A stretch of DNA of 64,000 nucleotides. It comes from Struthio camelus (lineage: Eukaryota > Chordata > Aves > Struthioniformes > Struthionidae). How positions within the stretch are numbered: position 1 is the first letter of the stretch; every line of letters starts with the position of its first letter. Location: the NCBI RefSeq assembly GCF_040807025.1, contig NC_090942.1, forward strand, positions 35,790,911-35,854,910, given 5' to 3'. Positions 1-12,129 of this stretch are shown here, one piece after another. Under the pieces are notes generated by a model. That model was not told the DNA's origin. It made no database searches and saw only the letters and a list, made by a program, of their open reading frames with translations. Both the position numbers and the translations under genes were made by a program.

Positions 1-105
1 CATTACCTACGAAACGTTGCGAGTCCAAGATGCTGTTGGTGAAGCTGTTTTTTCAGTTGCTGTTTTTTAGCCTTAACGGAGCAGCCTTCCCATTGAAATG
101 CTTAC

Positions 106-336
106 CTCCTGATTGCAGCCTTTTCTGAATCAGCCATCTCCGTGTAGCTGTCTTCGAGGCTTTCCCCGCTGTTGCTCTGGTCATCAAGTTCGATGTTGAC
201 TTTTTGCAGCTCCATGCGATCCATTTGAGCGGTCAGCGCTTTCCAGTGCGCACACTAGCTTCTTCAGGGTAAACAGCACTGCGCCTGCTGCTTGCGGGTT
301 CGCTTTACCATGTGGCGACTGCCAGAACACTCTGTT
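106..336 (-). CDS. Probable coding exon of an unidentified gene (5'-terminal coding exon, partial gene)
   Basis: Seen on the minus strand: an acceptor with a branch-like CTAATG, a pyrimidine-rich tract and TTTGCAG ends at 337. A consensus donor (GGAG followed by GTAAGC) begins at 105. The enclosed exon is 231 nt. All three frames contain a stop, so it is not an internal exon that is coding throughout. One frame has a TAG near 258, then ATG at 223-221 followed by 39 open codons to the donor. The peptide starts MDRMELQKVNIELDD, runs through a Ser/Glu-rich acidic stretch (SNSGESLEDSYTEMADSE) and ends EKAAIR, with the last codon split after two bases. This composition looks like a real hydrophilic N-terminus. 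No signal peptide or membrane segment is seen. Inference: the exon carries 5' UTR plus the first codons, and the gene continues left, beyond position 1. Alternative: a last coding stretch in the frame reading NRVFWQSPHGK, which stops at about 184-186. I do not recognise the family. Confidence 0.55.
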
Positions 337-3097
337 CTGCAAACAAAACACAAAGGAACTCATTAGAATTTTCCTCAAATTAGACAAATGTGTGTGAATC
401 GTTTGGTTTGTGTTTGTTCTTTGTAATAGCATTAAGAGAGGAAATTGTGTTGGACTGGGAAAATTCTGTATGAGCCTAATGTTCCTTTATATACCAGCAG
501 TTGGCCCCTCTGTCTTCCTCAGAACGGTAGAAGAATGCAGTGACCAGCAGACGCACAGTGGATGGCCAGTATGTGGTGAAATAACAAAACCAGAGGAAAA
601 TAATTTCTTGATTTGCTGTTTTTGAATCGCAAGGGGATGGTAATGCAGAAAAGCTCATTTCTCTAGAAATGAAGGGAGTATATCAGAGTTTTACCAGTTC
701 TGCAAAACATATATACTTTTGAAGGAAATGCTCAGTGTTTTGAATCATTTGTTGTAAGATCAATATCGTCACAGGTTTAAATGCTTTTGGTAATTTTTCC
801 CTTTCATTGGGATCTAACCAAACAGAAGAGCATCTCTGCATAGTCACTTCTTCGATAACTGGGAGGTGTAATTCTGTTACAGCAATTTCTGTTTCTCAGT
901 ATATCTGTGTTTAATTCTCATCTTTCTCTACAGCTAGATCTGTCTCACACAGGATTGTCATATAGGTGTAAGACTTACTATCTCAACTCTTGTTAGAAAA
1001 TTTCTCAGCTTTTTAAAAAACATGTGGATGAATGCTCCTCAATCTAGTTCTATACGGACCAAAGGAAACAATACAAAACAAGTTTACAGAGAGGACTTTG
1101 CCTCCAGCATTTACAGCAGCTTCCTGTTACAACCTCAACTACAAATACATTTTTACATTCATTTTCTCATTTCCCAGGTTCGATAAGAAAACATTGTGCA
1201 ACAAATTTTGCAGCTTTATAGTACTTTTCCCTTCCCAGAGATATTCCTTGACACATCTCAGCACTGCTGTTCCACAGTTGAGGAGACAAAGACGGGCAGC
1301 GGTGCAAGGAGCGTGCACAAATCAGGCAGCACATTACTGACACACTTGGGGCCAGAACTGCAGACTCCTGGCTCTTTAACTTCTACCTTCAGTCAGACAC
1401 TCTGGCCGGATCCGTTTTATTTTTCATAAATATCGCATGTGAAATGCAGAGCAGCACTGCATAATAACAGTATCAACAAATACTGCAATAAATAACTTCT
1501 ATTTCTGCCTTGTTGCAGCACTAACCCTGCAATTATTCAATAGCCTGTCTCCTGGTTTTGCATTTACAGATGTACAGGTCCTCTTTCAATGACCAGACTT
1601 TCAGTATCCTCTGCTGCTGATCTCCTGCTGTTCCTAAGAGAATCTACAAACTTATTTATAGTGGCAAAATGTTAGAGTGCGTGTACTTAAAATGTAAATG
1701 TAAACTTTAAATACCGATTCTGGAAGCTAGAACTGACCACAGGTCAGAAATTAAAGTCAACTTCCTTGCTTCTTACTAAGATCATTCACCAGAATGAACA
1801 ACTGAAAAGGAATAAAATAGCATAGTGTATTAGGTGATTTCCTACCAGAGAGAGCGGCTCTGTTTACTCCTTTCTGCTGCCACTCCAGGACTGTGACTGA
1901 GACTGATGACTGCTCCGGCATTAAGTCAGAGCTACCCGGCAGACTTACTTACATTCCTGGGACCTGATGCTCCTGCCCACTCGGGATGGACTAACTCCAG
2001 GAGACAAAACAATTAAAAAGCTCGTGCAACTGTCATTTCATTCACAGAGGTGACTTTAAACACAAACTTTGTCCTGTCTGAGGAACAGAATCATATCGAT
2101 TCCAAATATTTATTTTCAATCTGCTATGTAAAAATCGGGTAAATAAATCTGACTACATTTAGCCCTATTCTGTTAAAGATTAAAATTTCCACTGTGCACG
2201 CTACCTAATGCTTGCTGGAAAAACATCTTTTCCAGACACGGCAGCCTCAAAAATACAGATCTTCAAAGAGCTGAGGAACAGAGAAAAAGTAAGCAAAAAA
2301 GTTGCCAGGAGTTAAGTTACACAGCAATTACACTGAGAAAAAAATTCTGGAGAGCACAGCAAACATTGTTTGGAAAGGAGAGCAAAAATTGATCAGAATC
2401 ATGCATTACAGTGTAAGGATCATTTTGGACATTGTCTTGTCAAACATTTACACAAGTGAGTAATGTGACTTATGGGAGTCATCCCAAGAGGCTGCAGAAT
2501 TGCTGCATAGAGCAGCGATTTGCTTTTTTTTAAACTTATGAATTCACAGAAATTTTCCATTGAAGGTGCACACCTGCAATTGACAAAATTAAATCTACTG
2601 AGAACACAGCAGCAGGAACTTTTTAGGGAGAAGATGATAGAGCTCAAGGGGTCTGCAGACCTTGAGATGAAAACCACGGACATAAATGTGGGCAAGATCA
2701 GATCCATGAGATAAACTCAGAGCTAGAGTTAGGTTCAAATCGCGCAAACACTATTAACTTTAAAATTATTTATAACCAACAGTTGCTTTGACCTTCAGCA
2801 GAGCTTGCAGAAGCTGGTCCTTAGCTGGTGGAAATCCATTTCTTCACATTTCTAACATTGTAAATACTGACAAGTTTTTAGGAGGACATCGAGGTCCAGG
2901 TGTCCTGGTAGCACGTGCTCCCCAAAAGTACTTGAAGGGTTAAAGCTGCTTACAAGGTCACAGTCTACATCCCGGCATGTCAACCAGACAAGCAATGTAT
3001 GAGATCTACGCTCATTTGACCCTTCCACTTTCACTTCTCACATGCTCACTGACATCTTACACTAAGCAAGCTGTGAAAAAAGTCAAGAAAGAATCCT
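337..3097. other. Non-coding stretch, probably intron of the left-edge gene
   Basis: If the exon at 106-336 is real, this is its upstream intron on the minus strand. I see no exon with convincing splice sites and no recognisable repeat. A 64-codon plus-strand open frame at 2520-2714 has a charged, helix-like composition but lacks a good downstream donor. Confidence 0.5.
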
Positions 3098-3397
3098 GAC
3101 AGCTCTGCCATGAACTCAAAGCCCTTGGGATGAGGGTCCAAACCACCAGCTACCAGAGGCATGGGCCTCTATACTCTCACACACCCCACCCCAGCCCCTT
3201 GAGCCTTGCGAGGTGGTACTGGAGAAGACAGTACAACAAGAAAGGTACTGCTACCCCTTCAAATGATCGCTCAGGCCAGGGAGAACACGGAGGAATGCCG
3301 CACTTCTCATGTAGCTGCTCTAATGGCGAGACATCATTTATAAACAAGGGATGCACTAGCTGGCTATATTTTATAGAAAACACTGGCTCCAGTTACA

Positions 3398-3576
3398 TTT
3401 CGCACCTTGTCCGAGGCTGTGGCATGCCTGGGTCTGTACGACGGGTCTGTACGACGGGCGTCAGACCGACCTGCTCCGGGGACCTGCGTGGTGACACCAC
3501 CAGCTGCTCCGAGCACCTTGTGGCCACCCGGGGCCGTGGCAGTCCTGCACCCTGGCAGAAGCCTAACCTACAGTCG
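3398..3576. promoter_or_regulatory. Small CpG-rich cluster
   Basis: About 14 CpG dinucleotides fall in about 180 bp, in a window where CpG is otherwise rare. The tract is GC-rich and lies about 3 kb upstream (in minus-strand terms) of the exon at 106-336. It could be a mini CpG island, a promoter or a GC-rich repeat remnant. No TATA box or initiator is decisive. Open frames crossing it (for example at 3130-3591) reflect base composition and are not evidence of coding. Confidence 0.3.
3430..3455. repeat. 13-bp direct tandem duplication
   Basis: The 13-mer GGGTCTGTACGAC occurs twice without a gap, at 3430-3442 and 3443-3455, inside the CpG-rich cluster. Confidence 0.9.
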
Positions 3577-3667
3577 TGGGAGGGATTTTAAAGCACAACA
3601 CTGAAGTGCATCTGCTTGAGGTTCTCCTGGGATTTCCTGCTTTCCGGTTCAGAATTCTGGATTCGGG

Positions 3668-3689
3668 TGCCCAAATCCTGTTTTGGGCA
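3668..3689. repeat. 8-bp-stem hairpin (TGCCCAAA / TTTGGGCA)
   Basis: Perfect 8-bp inverted repeat with a 6-nt spacer. It resembles the palindromic TGCCTAAA-type motifs scattered in sauropsid interspersed repeats, but too little sequence is left to name a family. Confidence 0.6.
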
Positions 3690-4011
3690 TCTAAACCCGC
3701 TGATGTCTGACTGACTTCCTTTCCCTAGAGAGGATTTTTGTAAGTGTGAACATGAACAAAAAGCTCTCCACTTATTTTTCCTTTCCTTTAGTTAAGATCA
3801 ATACTATTTTCCCACTATATTTACATGCAAGAAAAATCTATTAGCTTTACAGTATTCCTTAAACTTGGCTTCAATGCAGCGATGCTTTTGTTGCCTCCTG
3901 TGGTATTTGGCTGAACAGAGAAGACTTTTCTTAAAATATGGTATTAAAATGGAAATACTGGCTGCAAAAAAGATTCACCTATTATTTCAGGAAAGTTATT
4001 TATCCCTATAA

Positions 4012-4035
4012 AACTGTACAGGGTTCTGTACAGTT
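4012..4035. repeat. 10-bp perfect inverted repeat, 4-nt loop
   Basis: AACTGTACAG, then GGTT, then CTGTACAGTT. The arms pair at all ten positions. The core CTGTACAG is itself palindromic. Confidence 0.85.
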
Positions 4036-4999
4036 CTGTATCATTTATTGAATAATGGTTTTCAGAAATAACTCAGAAAACTATAAACTTTTTTGGCATC
4101 TAATTTCACAGTGTTAGGGACATCTTTCCAGTCTACGGTTAGGATATTAAGAGCATGGACAACCATCAGACAGGCAAGTAATGCCAGATCACAGATATGG
4201 CTAACGTTTTTAATTTTTTTTTAAATATAAATATTTTAAAACCCTGTCATGGTATCTGAATCAGCAGAGTTTGCCTGCTTCTTCATCTGTGTAGCAGTGA
4301 GTTTACCAAATCATTGTCCGTGCAGCTACTTCAGAATAAAAAACGTGTTATCACTGTGAAATAAACAATTAAAATGCAAAGCCAGCTTTCACAAATTCAC
4401 TTCCTGAACTCCCTTACCAACTCCATTATCGCTAAATCAGGATCCTTGATAAAAATTCTCAGAAGTTAGCCAAAGGCTACAAAAGAAAGCAAACATACCA
4501 TTTCTTAACTGTCTGGTTAGTTTTAATCACCTCCTATTACCTCTGTAGTTGCTTAGGTTTTGATTTTCTGCACAAAAAAAGACTGAATTTCATGCCTGAA
4601 GAAAAACAAACATACTTGCCAACATAAATTATTATGACAACAAATCTTAAGGACCCTATCATTCACATTGCACATATATTTACAGACTAATTAAATTTTT
4701 GAAGCTTTATTTTCTTCTAATTTTCAATTTTTAAAGATGTGGAAAATGTCTACACTAAATTGATTATATCTTGTAAAGTAAAAGTTTTAGGTTTACCTTT
4801 GAGTTAAACAGGTTCTCTTACTTGCTTGCTAAGCAGGATATATCTTTTAGGAATTGCACCTGTAATGAAAAGTTTGCTCATGTGCAACCTAGAGCAGTTG
4901 GACAGTGATTTAAAGACAAATGGGAGTGTATCAGATGAACCAATCAACAGCTGCTACACCCCAACAACTCCCTTTGACAAACTTGCGTCAGCTCTTTTT

Positions 5000-5019
5000 A
5001 AAAAAAAGGGGAAAAAAAA
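5000..5019. repeat. Homopurine mirror repeat A8-G4-A8
   Basis: Eight A, four G, eight A form a perfect 20-bp mirror-symmetric purine tract. It lies within a longer purine run reaching about 5028. Such tracts can form intramolecular triplexes, but nothing here shows that this one does. Confidence 0.9.
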
Positions 5020-5644
5020 GAAGAAAGGTAAATCAGTTTATTGGAGCACACTGAGGGCAAACATCTCAGTTACCAGAGCTATTTGCTCTCTGAGCTTAGC
5101 ACTATTACAAAATGCATATCTGCAGAATGCTTCACCTGGACTTGTTCATGCTTTCATTTGATGATTTTGGTTTTTGAAAGATATGTATGTGTGCGCTAAA
5201 CTTGCAGTAACACAGTAGCAATAAGCTTTAAAAATATCGCCTATGATAAATAGCTTAGGGGTCCCACAATTTTCTTATCTCTGCCACTAATATGCATCTT
5301 GAAATTGCAGTGAGGTCTGCACAGGTAGGATTGATCAGAAGTGTGTACTTTCAAATATAATAGCTGACCTGTGCCTTAGTTTCCCAGTTGAAATATTTAC
5401 CATAACTGCTATTGCAGAGGGCTGGTGTGGTATAAATCATTTTAACTGCAATATAGAAGACCTGTGGAGAAGTGTTTCTTTGTCTTTGACGTGCCTGTCG
5501 TATTTTAGAATTTATACCCTTTTGTCCAATCACATAATGACCATCATTAAAAAAACAACCCCTCCACCCCTCCTCCCATGCAGACTTTGCAATCAAAACA
5601 GTCAGGCTGGCACGGCTGAGATGGCAGAAAGGCAAGTGAGGGTA

Positions 5645-5985
5645 TGTGACTCAATTCCCATCGCTTCCCGCAGAGCGTTTCAGGCTGTTTTAGGCAAGCT
5701 GGAGGACAACCCATGGGACCCTCGCCCTGCTGTAGGGCAGTGGTTGGGCACTTTCCAGCGCAGGGTTTCCCGTGGGGGAGGGCTGGCTTGGGACTGCCCC
5801 GGCTGGGGCTGCCCCTGCTCTTATGCAGCGTGGTGGCAATGGCCTAGGTGCCCTGGCTGGGGGGACCTGGGTGCAGACGCCCCATACCCTGACACAGCGC
5901 TGTGTCAGGCGAAGCCAGGGCAGCTGGGCTTCTGCCAGCTCGCCGCAGCTGGCGCACTGCAGTGTGCCACTGCTTGATTTCCCTC
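5645..5985. other. GC-rich patch of unknown origin
   Basis: Abrupt GC enrichment with G runs and roughly a dozen CpGs. It contains the 22-bp palindrome at 5888-5909. Several overlapping frames stay open here (for example 5480-5977), as expected from low stop-codon density. No protein family is recognisable. It could be a small GC island, a degraded repeat or part of an untranslated exon. Confidence 0.4.
5888..5909. repeat. Perfect 22-bp palindrome
   Basis: The arm CCTGACACAGC is followed directly by its exact reverse complement GCTGTGTCAGG with no spacer. It is GC-rich and therefore not explained by AT microsatellite drift. Confidence 0.95.
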
Positions 5986-8900
5986 TCTTCCCTCAAAAAT
6001 CTTAGACTCATATGAATAGTTTCAAAAAAATAAGCTCTATCTCTTTCAGCTGCACATGACCATGAAAATGCGATTAATTACAAAGACAGTCATGTAAATC
6101 AAAACTACCTGACTAAAACACGTTGCTGCCGTAAAAGCAGTAGAGCCTTATTAAGATGCACAGAGTTTGGAGCAAGAGGTCCTGTATCACGTTCTACCTA
6201 TTAACACGGCTGGAAAAACAGGCAGACTTCTGGGTTGAGGCTTGTTGAAAGGACTTGGAGTCTGAAAGCTGTTCTTATTTTCCGTTACATTAGATGATCT
6301 AATGAGGGATACGTTCGCTTCCTAAAAAGCATACAACACAGAATATGTCCTTAATGAATTGAAGTAGTTTTTAATCACTTGAAAGAATCATGTTTTGGCA
6401 CCAAAATATTCTCTAATGTTGCTACAAGTGAGATGAGTACAATTGCAAAAGGGGATGGGGGAAGGAAGCCCTGCTCTGCTCTGCAGTTTGTTTGTTTTGT
6501 ACACTTGACAGAACTGTGGGTATAGGCAGTTTCCTCATTGCCCTGTTGTTCATGTGGATGTCTCATGTAACAACAGGGGAGAGAAAAACATTTCTTTAAA
6601 CAAATGAAAATATGATTGTAAACCATAAAACAAACAGCGGGGGGATTTAGGGACAGATGTACTAACAAACCAGCAACAGCTGTAAAAATTACATCTAATA
6701 CATTTTTTGAACCTAATTAAAAAAATAATAATCAACATCAGAGTTCACTTCCTTTTCAAATACCACAGATACCAATGTCTATATTTGATATCCAGAGAGT
6801 CTAAGTAACGTGCCACAATTTTCTCTGTAGCCAAATCACAGTACTTGGATTGATCTTTTCTGCGTGCGTGGATGCATGGGTGGAGTCATCAAGACTGATG
6901 GGGCACTGGCTTCACTGAGACCCTCTCTGCCTACCCAACAGCTGCTCTTGCCAAAAGATGCCAGTCCATGTGTGGTGAGCTGCCAGGTAAACGTGACATA
7001 AAGCGTGCACATGCTTGTAAGCAATTTTATCTGCAGAAGAGGAGTCACCTGTGAAAATATGGCGTTTCTTGATGCTACCAGTTCTTTCTGCATATCCCTA
7101 AGTAGAAAAGGACTTATCTCCACAGAGCAGCTGTCACTGCCCAATCTTGCTTGAAGGAAGAAAAACAGTAACTCCTTGGATTGCAGACCGCTTTCTATCT
7201 TGTCTTCGGTGTTGCTGTATCTGGTTTTACTGCTTCTGAAGAAAACTTTACCTTTGCTAAGATTACTCAAGATCATGCATGCGTTTAAAGAAGCAAAGAT
7301 ATTTTCTTGCTTTCTAGCAAAGAAAAGTACTGAGTTCTTGATTATAGCGTTGGGAACACAGTAAGGAAGAGAAAACGCAACTTTGGGCTATGCATGCTAT
7401 CCATCCCTGGTTCTAGCTGGCTCTGGTCTTCTGCAGGGCATGTCTCAGTTGCAAGCTCTCTGCAGTCAGAGCAGCTCCGCTTGCACTCGGGGAAAGGCCA
7501 AGTGTACTGTTTTCTACCAAAGGCCAAAGAAGTGGCTAAACAAATCTCCACAGTTCCCTTATTTCTCTATTAGTTTGTGGAACTGGCTATACTACAAACT
7601 CTGATAGTCGTCCTGATGTCTGTGGAGTGTGCTCCAGTTCACCAGCGAGTGCCTGCCCCTCAGTACGCAGACCTGTGCTTGCCCTTTTTCTGCAGAAGCT
7701 CAGTGAATTGTAGAACGAGCAATATAATACTGGGAAATCATATACTGTACTTTCTTCTTCTAGTGCCTTTTGGCTAGCTAGCATCTCATAGAGACAGCAC
7801 ATGATGCAGTAATACATGCCTTTGCTTACAGGAAAAAATTTCCGGACGCAGGATATCTAAGGACTGAGGGCATATTTTTTGCTCAGAATAGGCGTTCCCT
7901 CAACAATCTTCTACAGCTAGAAGGGCGTTTGGACAGCAGAGGTTTTAAGCTAGGCATGAAATTAGCAGTGACGGCAGTGCCACTTGGTGAGGTTCAGTGC
8001 CACTTTGCTCCAGGCACAGCCTCCCACTTTCATGAGTTCCCATTTTCTGAGCACTACCGTATTCTTTAGGGCACTTGCAACAAAATCTACCAACCATTGC
8101 TCAAAGCACTCACCTGTGGCAAAAAGCAATCAAATCTTGTTTGACTGTGTGAATGGGGACTGCTGGTTCCAAGCTCAGCACTTCAGGTCCCCCAAACATG
8201 GGGACCACCGAAGCACTGATGGCAGGGACCAGTGCGTTCTGCCCAGCACTGACTCACACACATGGGCTACAGCAATCAGCCTTGAGATGGACCAAGGAAA
8301 TGCTGGCAGAATTTCTAGGATTTTGGCAAAGGCAAAGCTGGTCACAGCTGCATTGCAGTCCCTGGCCTATGCCTGGAGCCTAGACTGGCAAAAAGATGAT
8401 GGATGTATAAAAACAAGTTGATTCTGAATGTGCAGGAGACGCTTTTATCAAAATACTAAGCATATTTCTACTACATTTTGGCCTTGGGGTTTTAGAATGT
8501 GAGGTTATAGAAAATGTTTTATTAGCATTTTCCTGTTTTCTACAAACAGGAAAGCCCACTCTTACCTCTAACTAAAAATAATAATAATAAGATGACTGTT
8601 TTGGAGTAGCTGCTACTCTCTGACTTATGCTACCTTCCTCTTGCTACAAGATTCTTATGTCTGTGCATGCTTCTTGTTCAACAAGCCATCCTCTGAAGAC
8701 ACAGGAGACTTTGTTGGAGCTCTGAATTTATATTTCAGTCTCTACTAATTGTCATCATCATTCAAACAGCCAGTCTTTAGCAGAAAGCAAAGCATATTTT
8801 GATGCTTAGTTGTGACTGTCTACTGTTCTTTGGTACACTAAAGGAAAAGTAATACTGGTGACACTAAACCACCTGTTTTCAAAGGACCCACCCCTATACA

Positions 8901-9139
8901 CACATCTAAATGCAAATAAGTTCAAACCCACATTTTAAAAGTCTTAGAATGCATTATATAGGGATCACTTCAGATTTAGCTGAATTTAGCTATGTTGTAT
9001 CCTTAGTAATATACATTTCCTCTTTATTTTACAATTTAATTAAGTTTAGGGCCAAGAGGAGTAATGTCAAACACCCTGAATTCTTACCCAGGTCATGCAA
9101 ATCCAAGGAGCGGCATGGCTTCAGCTAGACTAAAACATC
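5986..9139. other. Non-coding stretch, no gene or clear repeat seen
   Basis: Mixed composition with a short (AAT)n run near 8575-8590. No open frame has exon-like boundaries. The 145-codon frame at 7984-8421 has no recognisable domain. Confidence 0.55.
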
Positions 9140-9556
9140 TGGATCTTCAGGCTAGAAAAGGTTAGGTGAGCAGAGATTATTTAATCTGGCAAAGAAGGGC
9201 TAAGGGGAGACCTGAGAGCAAATTCTAGCTACTTGAAGGGTAATTACAAAAGCAACAAAGCCACACACTCCTCAGTAGTGCCGAACAACACAGATAAGGG
9301 GCAGCAGCCACAAACTAGGGTGTGGGAGGTTCACAGTGGACATTTGGAGAAAGTTTTTTGCTGGAAAGGTAGTGCAACTCTGGAACACGTTACTTTGGCA
9401 GGCTGGAGATTGTCATCCTTGGAGGTTTTCAAGACTTTGGAAAGCAAAGCCGTGTCTGAACTGACCCAGCATTAGTGACAGCCCTACTTTGTGCAGGCAG
9501 TGGGTCTAGATGACCTCCAGAGGTGCTGTCCAAACGGTGTTTTGATGATTCTGATA
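9140..9556 (+). mobile_element. Degraded CR1 LINE 3' fragment (sense)
   Basis: Follows the order of the CR1 3' region. First GCTAAGGGGAGACCTGAGAG and an ACTTGAAGGG motif. Then a TGGAACACGT motif (TGGAACAGG in CR1), CTTGGAGGTTTTCAAGACT, and a terminal GGTCTAGATGACCTCCAGAGGTG followed by a GATTCT-type end (9546-9551). It is heavily diverged with no intact frame, so this is an old, 5'-truncated insertion. The start is approximate. Confidence 0.85.
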
Positions 9557-12129
9557 AACTACTTAGTGCCACAGACAGGAAAGCAAAGATATTAAAGATA
9601 ACCTCAAACCTACTCATGGCAGGGGTCTGATTAGGTGAGACATGGCCAGACCTTAGGTAAACAACACTCCATGCATCAGAAACAGGTCAAAAAAAAAGAC
9701 TTAGTGAGGAATTCAATACTCCATTGATTTCTTCAGGAGATTTACTGAAGAAAGAACAACAATTTTTGGCTTGACAAATCATTTTGTCTTCACATGTACA
9801 CTGTAAATACACAACTACCCACACAGAGTTGAAAGTGCTTTTTAAAAATGCTAATATTTACAAATTTTGCCAAACAAAACTGAGGATAGTTGGTAAATGT
9901 ATTAAATGTATGTTCTCTAGCAGTATAACCGTGGTATGTTTGAAAAAATGCTGCAATATCCTGTTTTTCATTTCCAAAACCATAATTTCTTCTTATCCCC
10001 AAGTTTATGCCAGTCTCTCTGACAATAACGAGCTTCACAAGGCGAGTATGAAAAGCTGCATCTAGCAATTACTGACAGTAAATGGAGGAAGAGCTAAAAT
10101 AGACTATTTAACAAAACTCAAGCAATTCATTTTAAGAACTAGGATTCCTCATAATAAGCACAAGTTTCAGAACCAAGGTTATAATTTGCAACATATTAAT
10201 TGGTTTGCTACCATGCTTTTGACCATTTGCTTACCATACTAAGTGTGACTACAGATGGCCCTGGCTATTTTATTTGCACCTTTACCACATCTTCCTTTCA
10301 TAATGATTCCTGCCAGTGCAGACTGTAAGGATTTATTGTTGCCCAATATTTTTAGGCTGAAGGTAAAGACAAAGAAGTTCAGATTCACCACACTCAAAAA
10401 AAAGGCACTTCTCTGCAATGACTAAGCAAGGAGACAGTTTGCCTTAGGGTCGCTGTACCTTCCACAGAGAGATATAGGAACATCTCAGACAACAGTTCAG
10501 CTCACCTAAGGTCTGTATAGCTCCCTGAAAATGCCTCTTTCTCTATTGAATACAGAAGAGGCTTTTAGTCACCAGCCAGCTTTTCAAAACTTCAATTAGG
10601 TGCTTAAAACTTGATGGGATGTGTATGGGCCATGGGAAGGATGTACATATTATTTATGCTATTTAAAAGAAGAACTAACCATGCCAAACATGTTTTACCT
10701 TCTTTCTATCTTAACGATGTCAGAAATAGACAAAAACATATTCTGTACGTTTTTACCCCAGGCCTTCTTCTTGTTCCACACCCTAACATAAAAAAGTTGA
10801 CTCCAGTGATGCCGATCTCCCCTCCGTTATTTTGAGAACACATTTGGGAACGTCCTGCACTGTTGGGACAACTATTTCTGGCTTCAAGCCTTGTCTGAGT
10901 GAGGGCAGGAGGCTACCTGGAGATTCTTGCTGCAAGCCTGTGTCTGTTGTTTGTGTTCTGAAAGTGCCCACGTGTGCTAGGAAGAACATATTGTCCATGC
11001 TCTACACAGAAAGAGACTGAGCAAACTTAGCTCCAGGACAGAGGAATGACGAATTCACTCGATAGCGAATAGCCACCACTGGATAATATGGAAGATAATA
11101 CCATGATTTTGTGAACAGTATTTTTCAATATAATAACTCATAGAGAAACACTGAAGTGTTAGATCAATTAAGTCTATCCCCTTTATATGCTGGTATGTGT
11201 AAGAAGTCTTAACATCCCTGATCATCTGGAGCTATATATTGCAATTTTCCCAATCTCTTTACACCATGCCATTTGCTAAATGTAGAAAACTCCCTTTTAT
11301 GGTGACTAAAAGGGTGCCTATGTTTTCTCATAGCTGTTGCCACTTTCTGTCCTAATGTGAAAGACTCACATTGAGCACTTGAATATACTAGTGACTTGGG
11401 CAGTGAGTGATGGGCACTCAGGGACCCTGGAAGCATCCAGAGCTGCACATCAGGCATATCTTTGGGAGCTGTGCTTCTTTTAAGAGCCCCACTTGCAGGT
11501 CCAGGTCTGCCAGGTGAAAAGGAGTTAAACATGGTTTAATATTTCTGTCTTCATCCTTATCTGAGAAGGCCAATTTTTGCTGCTGGGTATTATCTTGAGC
11601 TGCAGTAACAGCTGCAATGACCTCTGTGTCCTCAGCTCTTCATCAGCAGCAGCCAAGATCAGATCTGACCTGCCAGAACATTTCACCTGGGTGGTCCTTG
11701 CATCTCTGCTGCCATTTTTCATGGAGGCCCTTCAGATGAGAGTAAGGAACTGTTCCCAGCAGGATTATTTGCAAGGATAACCTGCTTCCTGCCTCCTTTC
11801 CCTGGGGCCCAATAGTATCTGTTCCATGTCATGACTAGGTGTGTGTCCACCATGACTGAACACAATTATTTAACATGAGATAGATGCACTTCCAGTCACA
11901 CAGGATTGGGAAGAGCTCATCATTCATCTTTTAATGGGGAACACATTTTTGGTCATGTCTTATCAATTGGAGAAGTATATATTTATGTGGCAGTGTACAG
12001 CCCTCAACAGCCTCCATAGTAGCTGGTATGGCCTGCCAGGGCTGACAAGCTGGCCAACCCCACTCCTCATTTGAGAGTCGCAGAGCAAAGGGCTAAAAGA
12101 GCTCTCAGAAAACCGTCTGGGCTGTACTA
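9557..12129. other. Non-coding stretch, nothing identified
   Basis: No exon, RNA gene or confident repeat. The frames at 9784-10065 (both strands) and 11209-11532 show no family features. Confidence 0.55.

Larger units (their letters stand above)
3721..5640. other. Non-coding stretch with two small symmetric motifs
   Basis: AT-rich, with no gene seen. It contains the hairpin at 4012-4035 and the purine mirror repeat at 5000-5019, which are listed separately. The frame at 4826-5161 passes through the A-rich tract and has no coding character. Confidence 0.6.

Noticed and set aside
3130..3591. 153-codon plus-strand open frame
   Set aside because: It spans the GC/CpG-rich patch, where stops are rare. 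The peptide is compositionally biased, lacks domains and has no splice or Kozak support.
5760..5830. Possible G-quadruplex in the GC-rich patch
   Set aside because: The G runs are separated by loops of up to about 12 nt, which does not fit the usual four-run motif with loops of 7 nt or less.
5480..5977. 165-codon plus-strand open frame, longest in the window
   Set aside because: Its length comes from the GC-rich patch. The C-terminal half is Trp/Gly/Pro/Ala-rich without domain order, and other frames are also open over the same bases.
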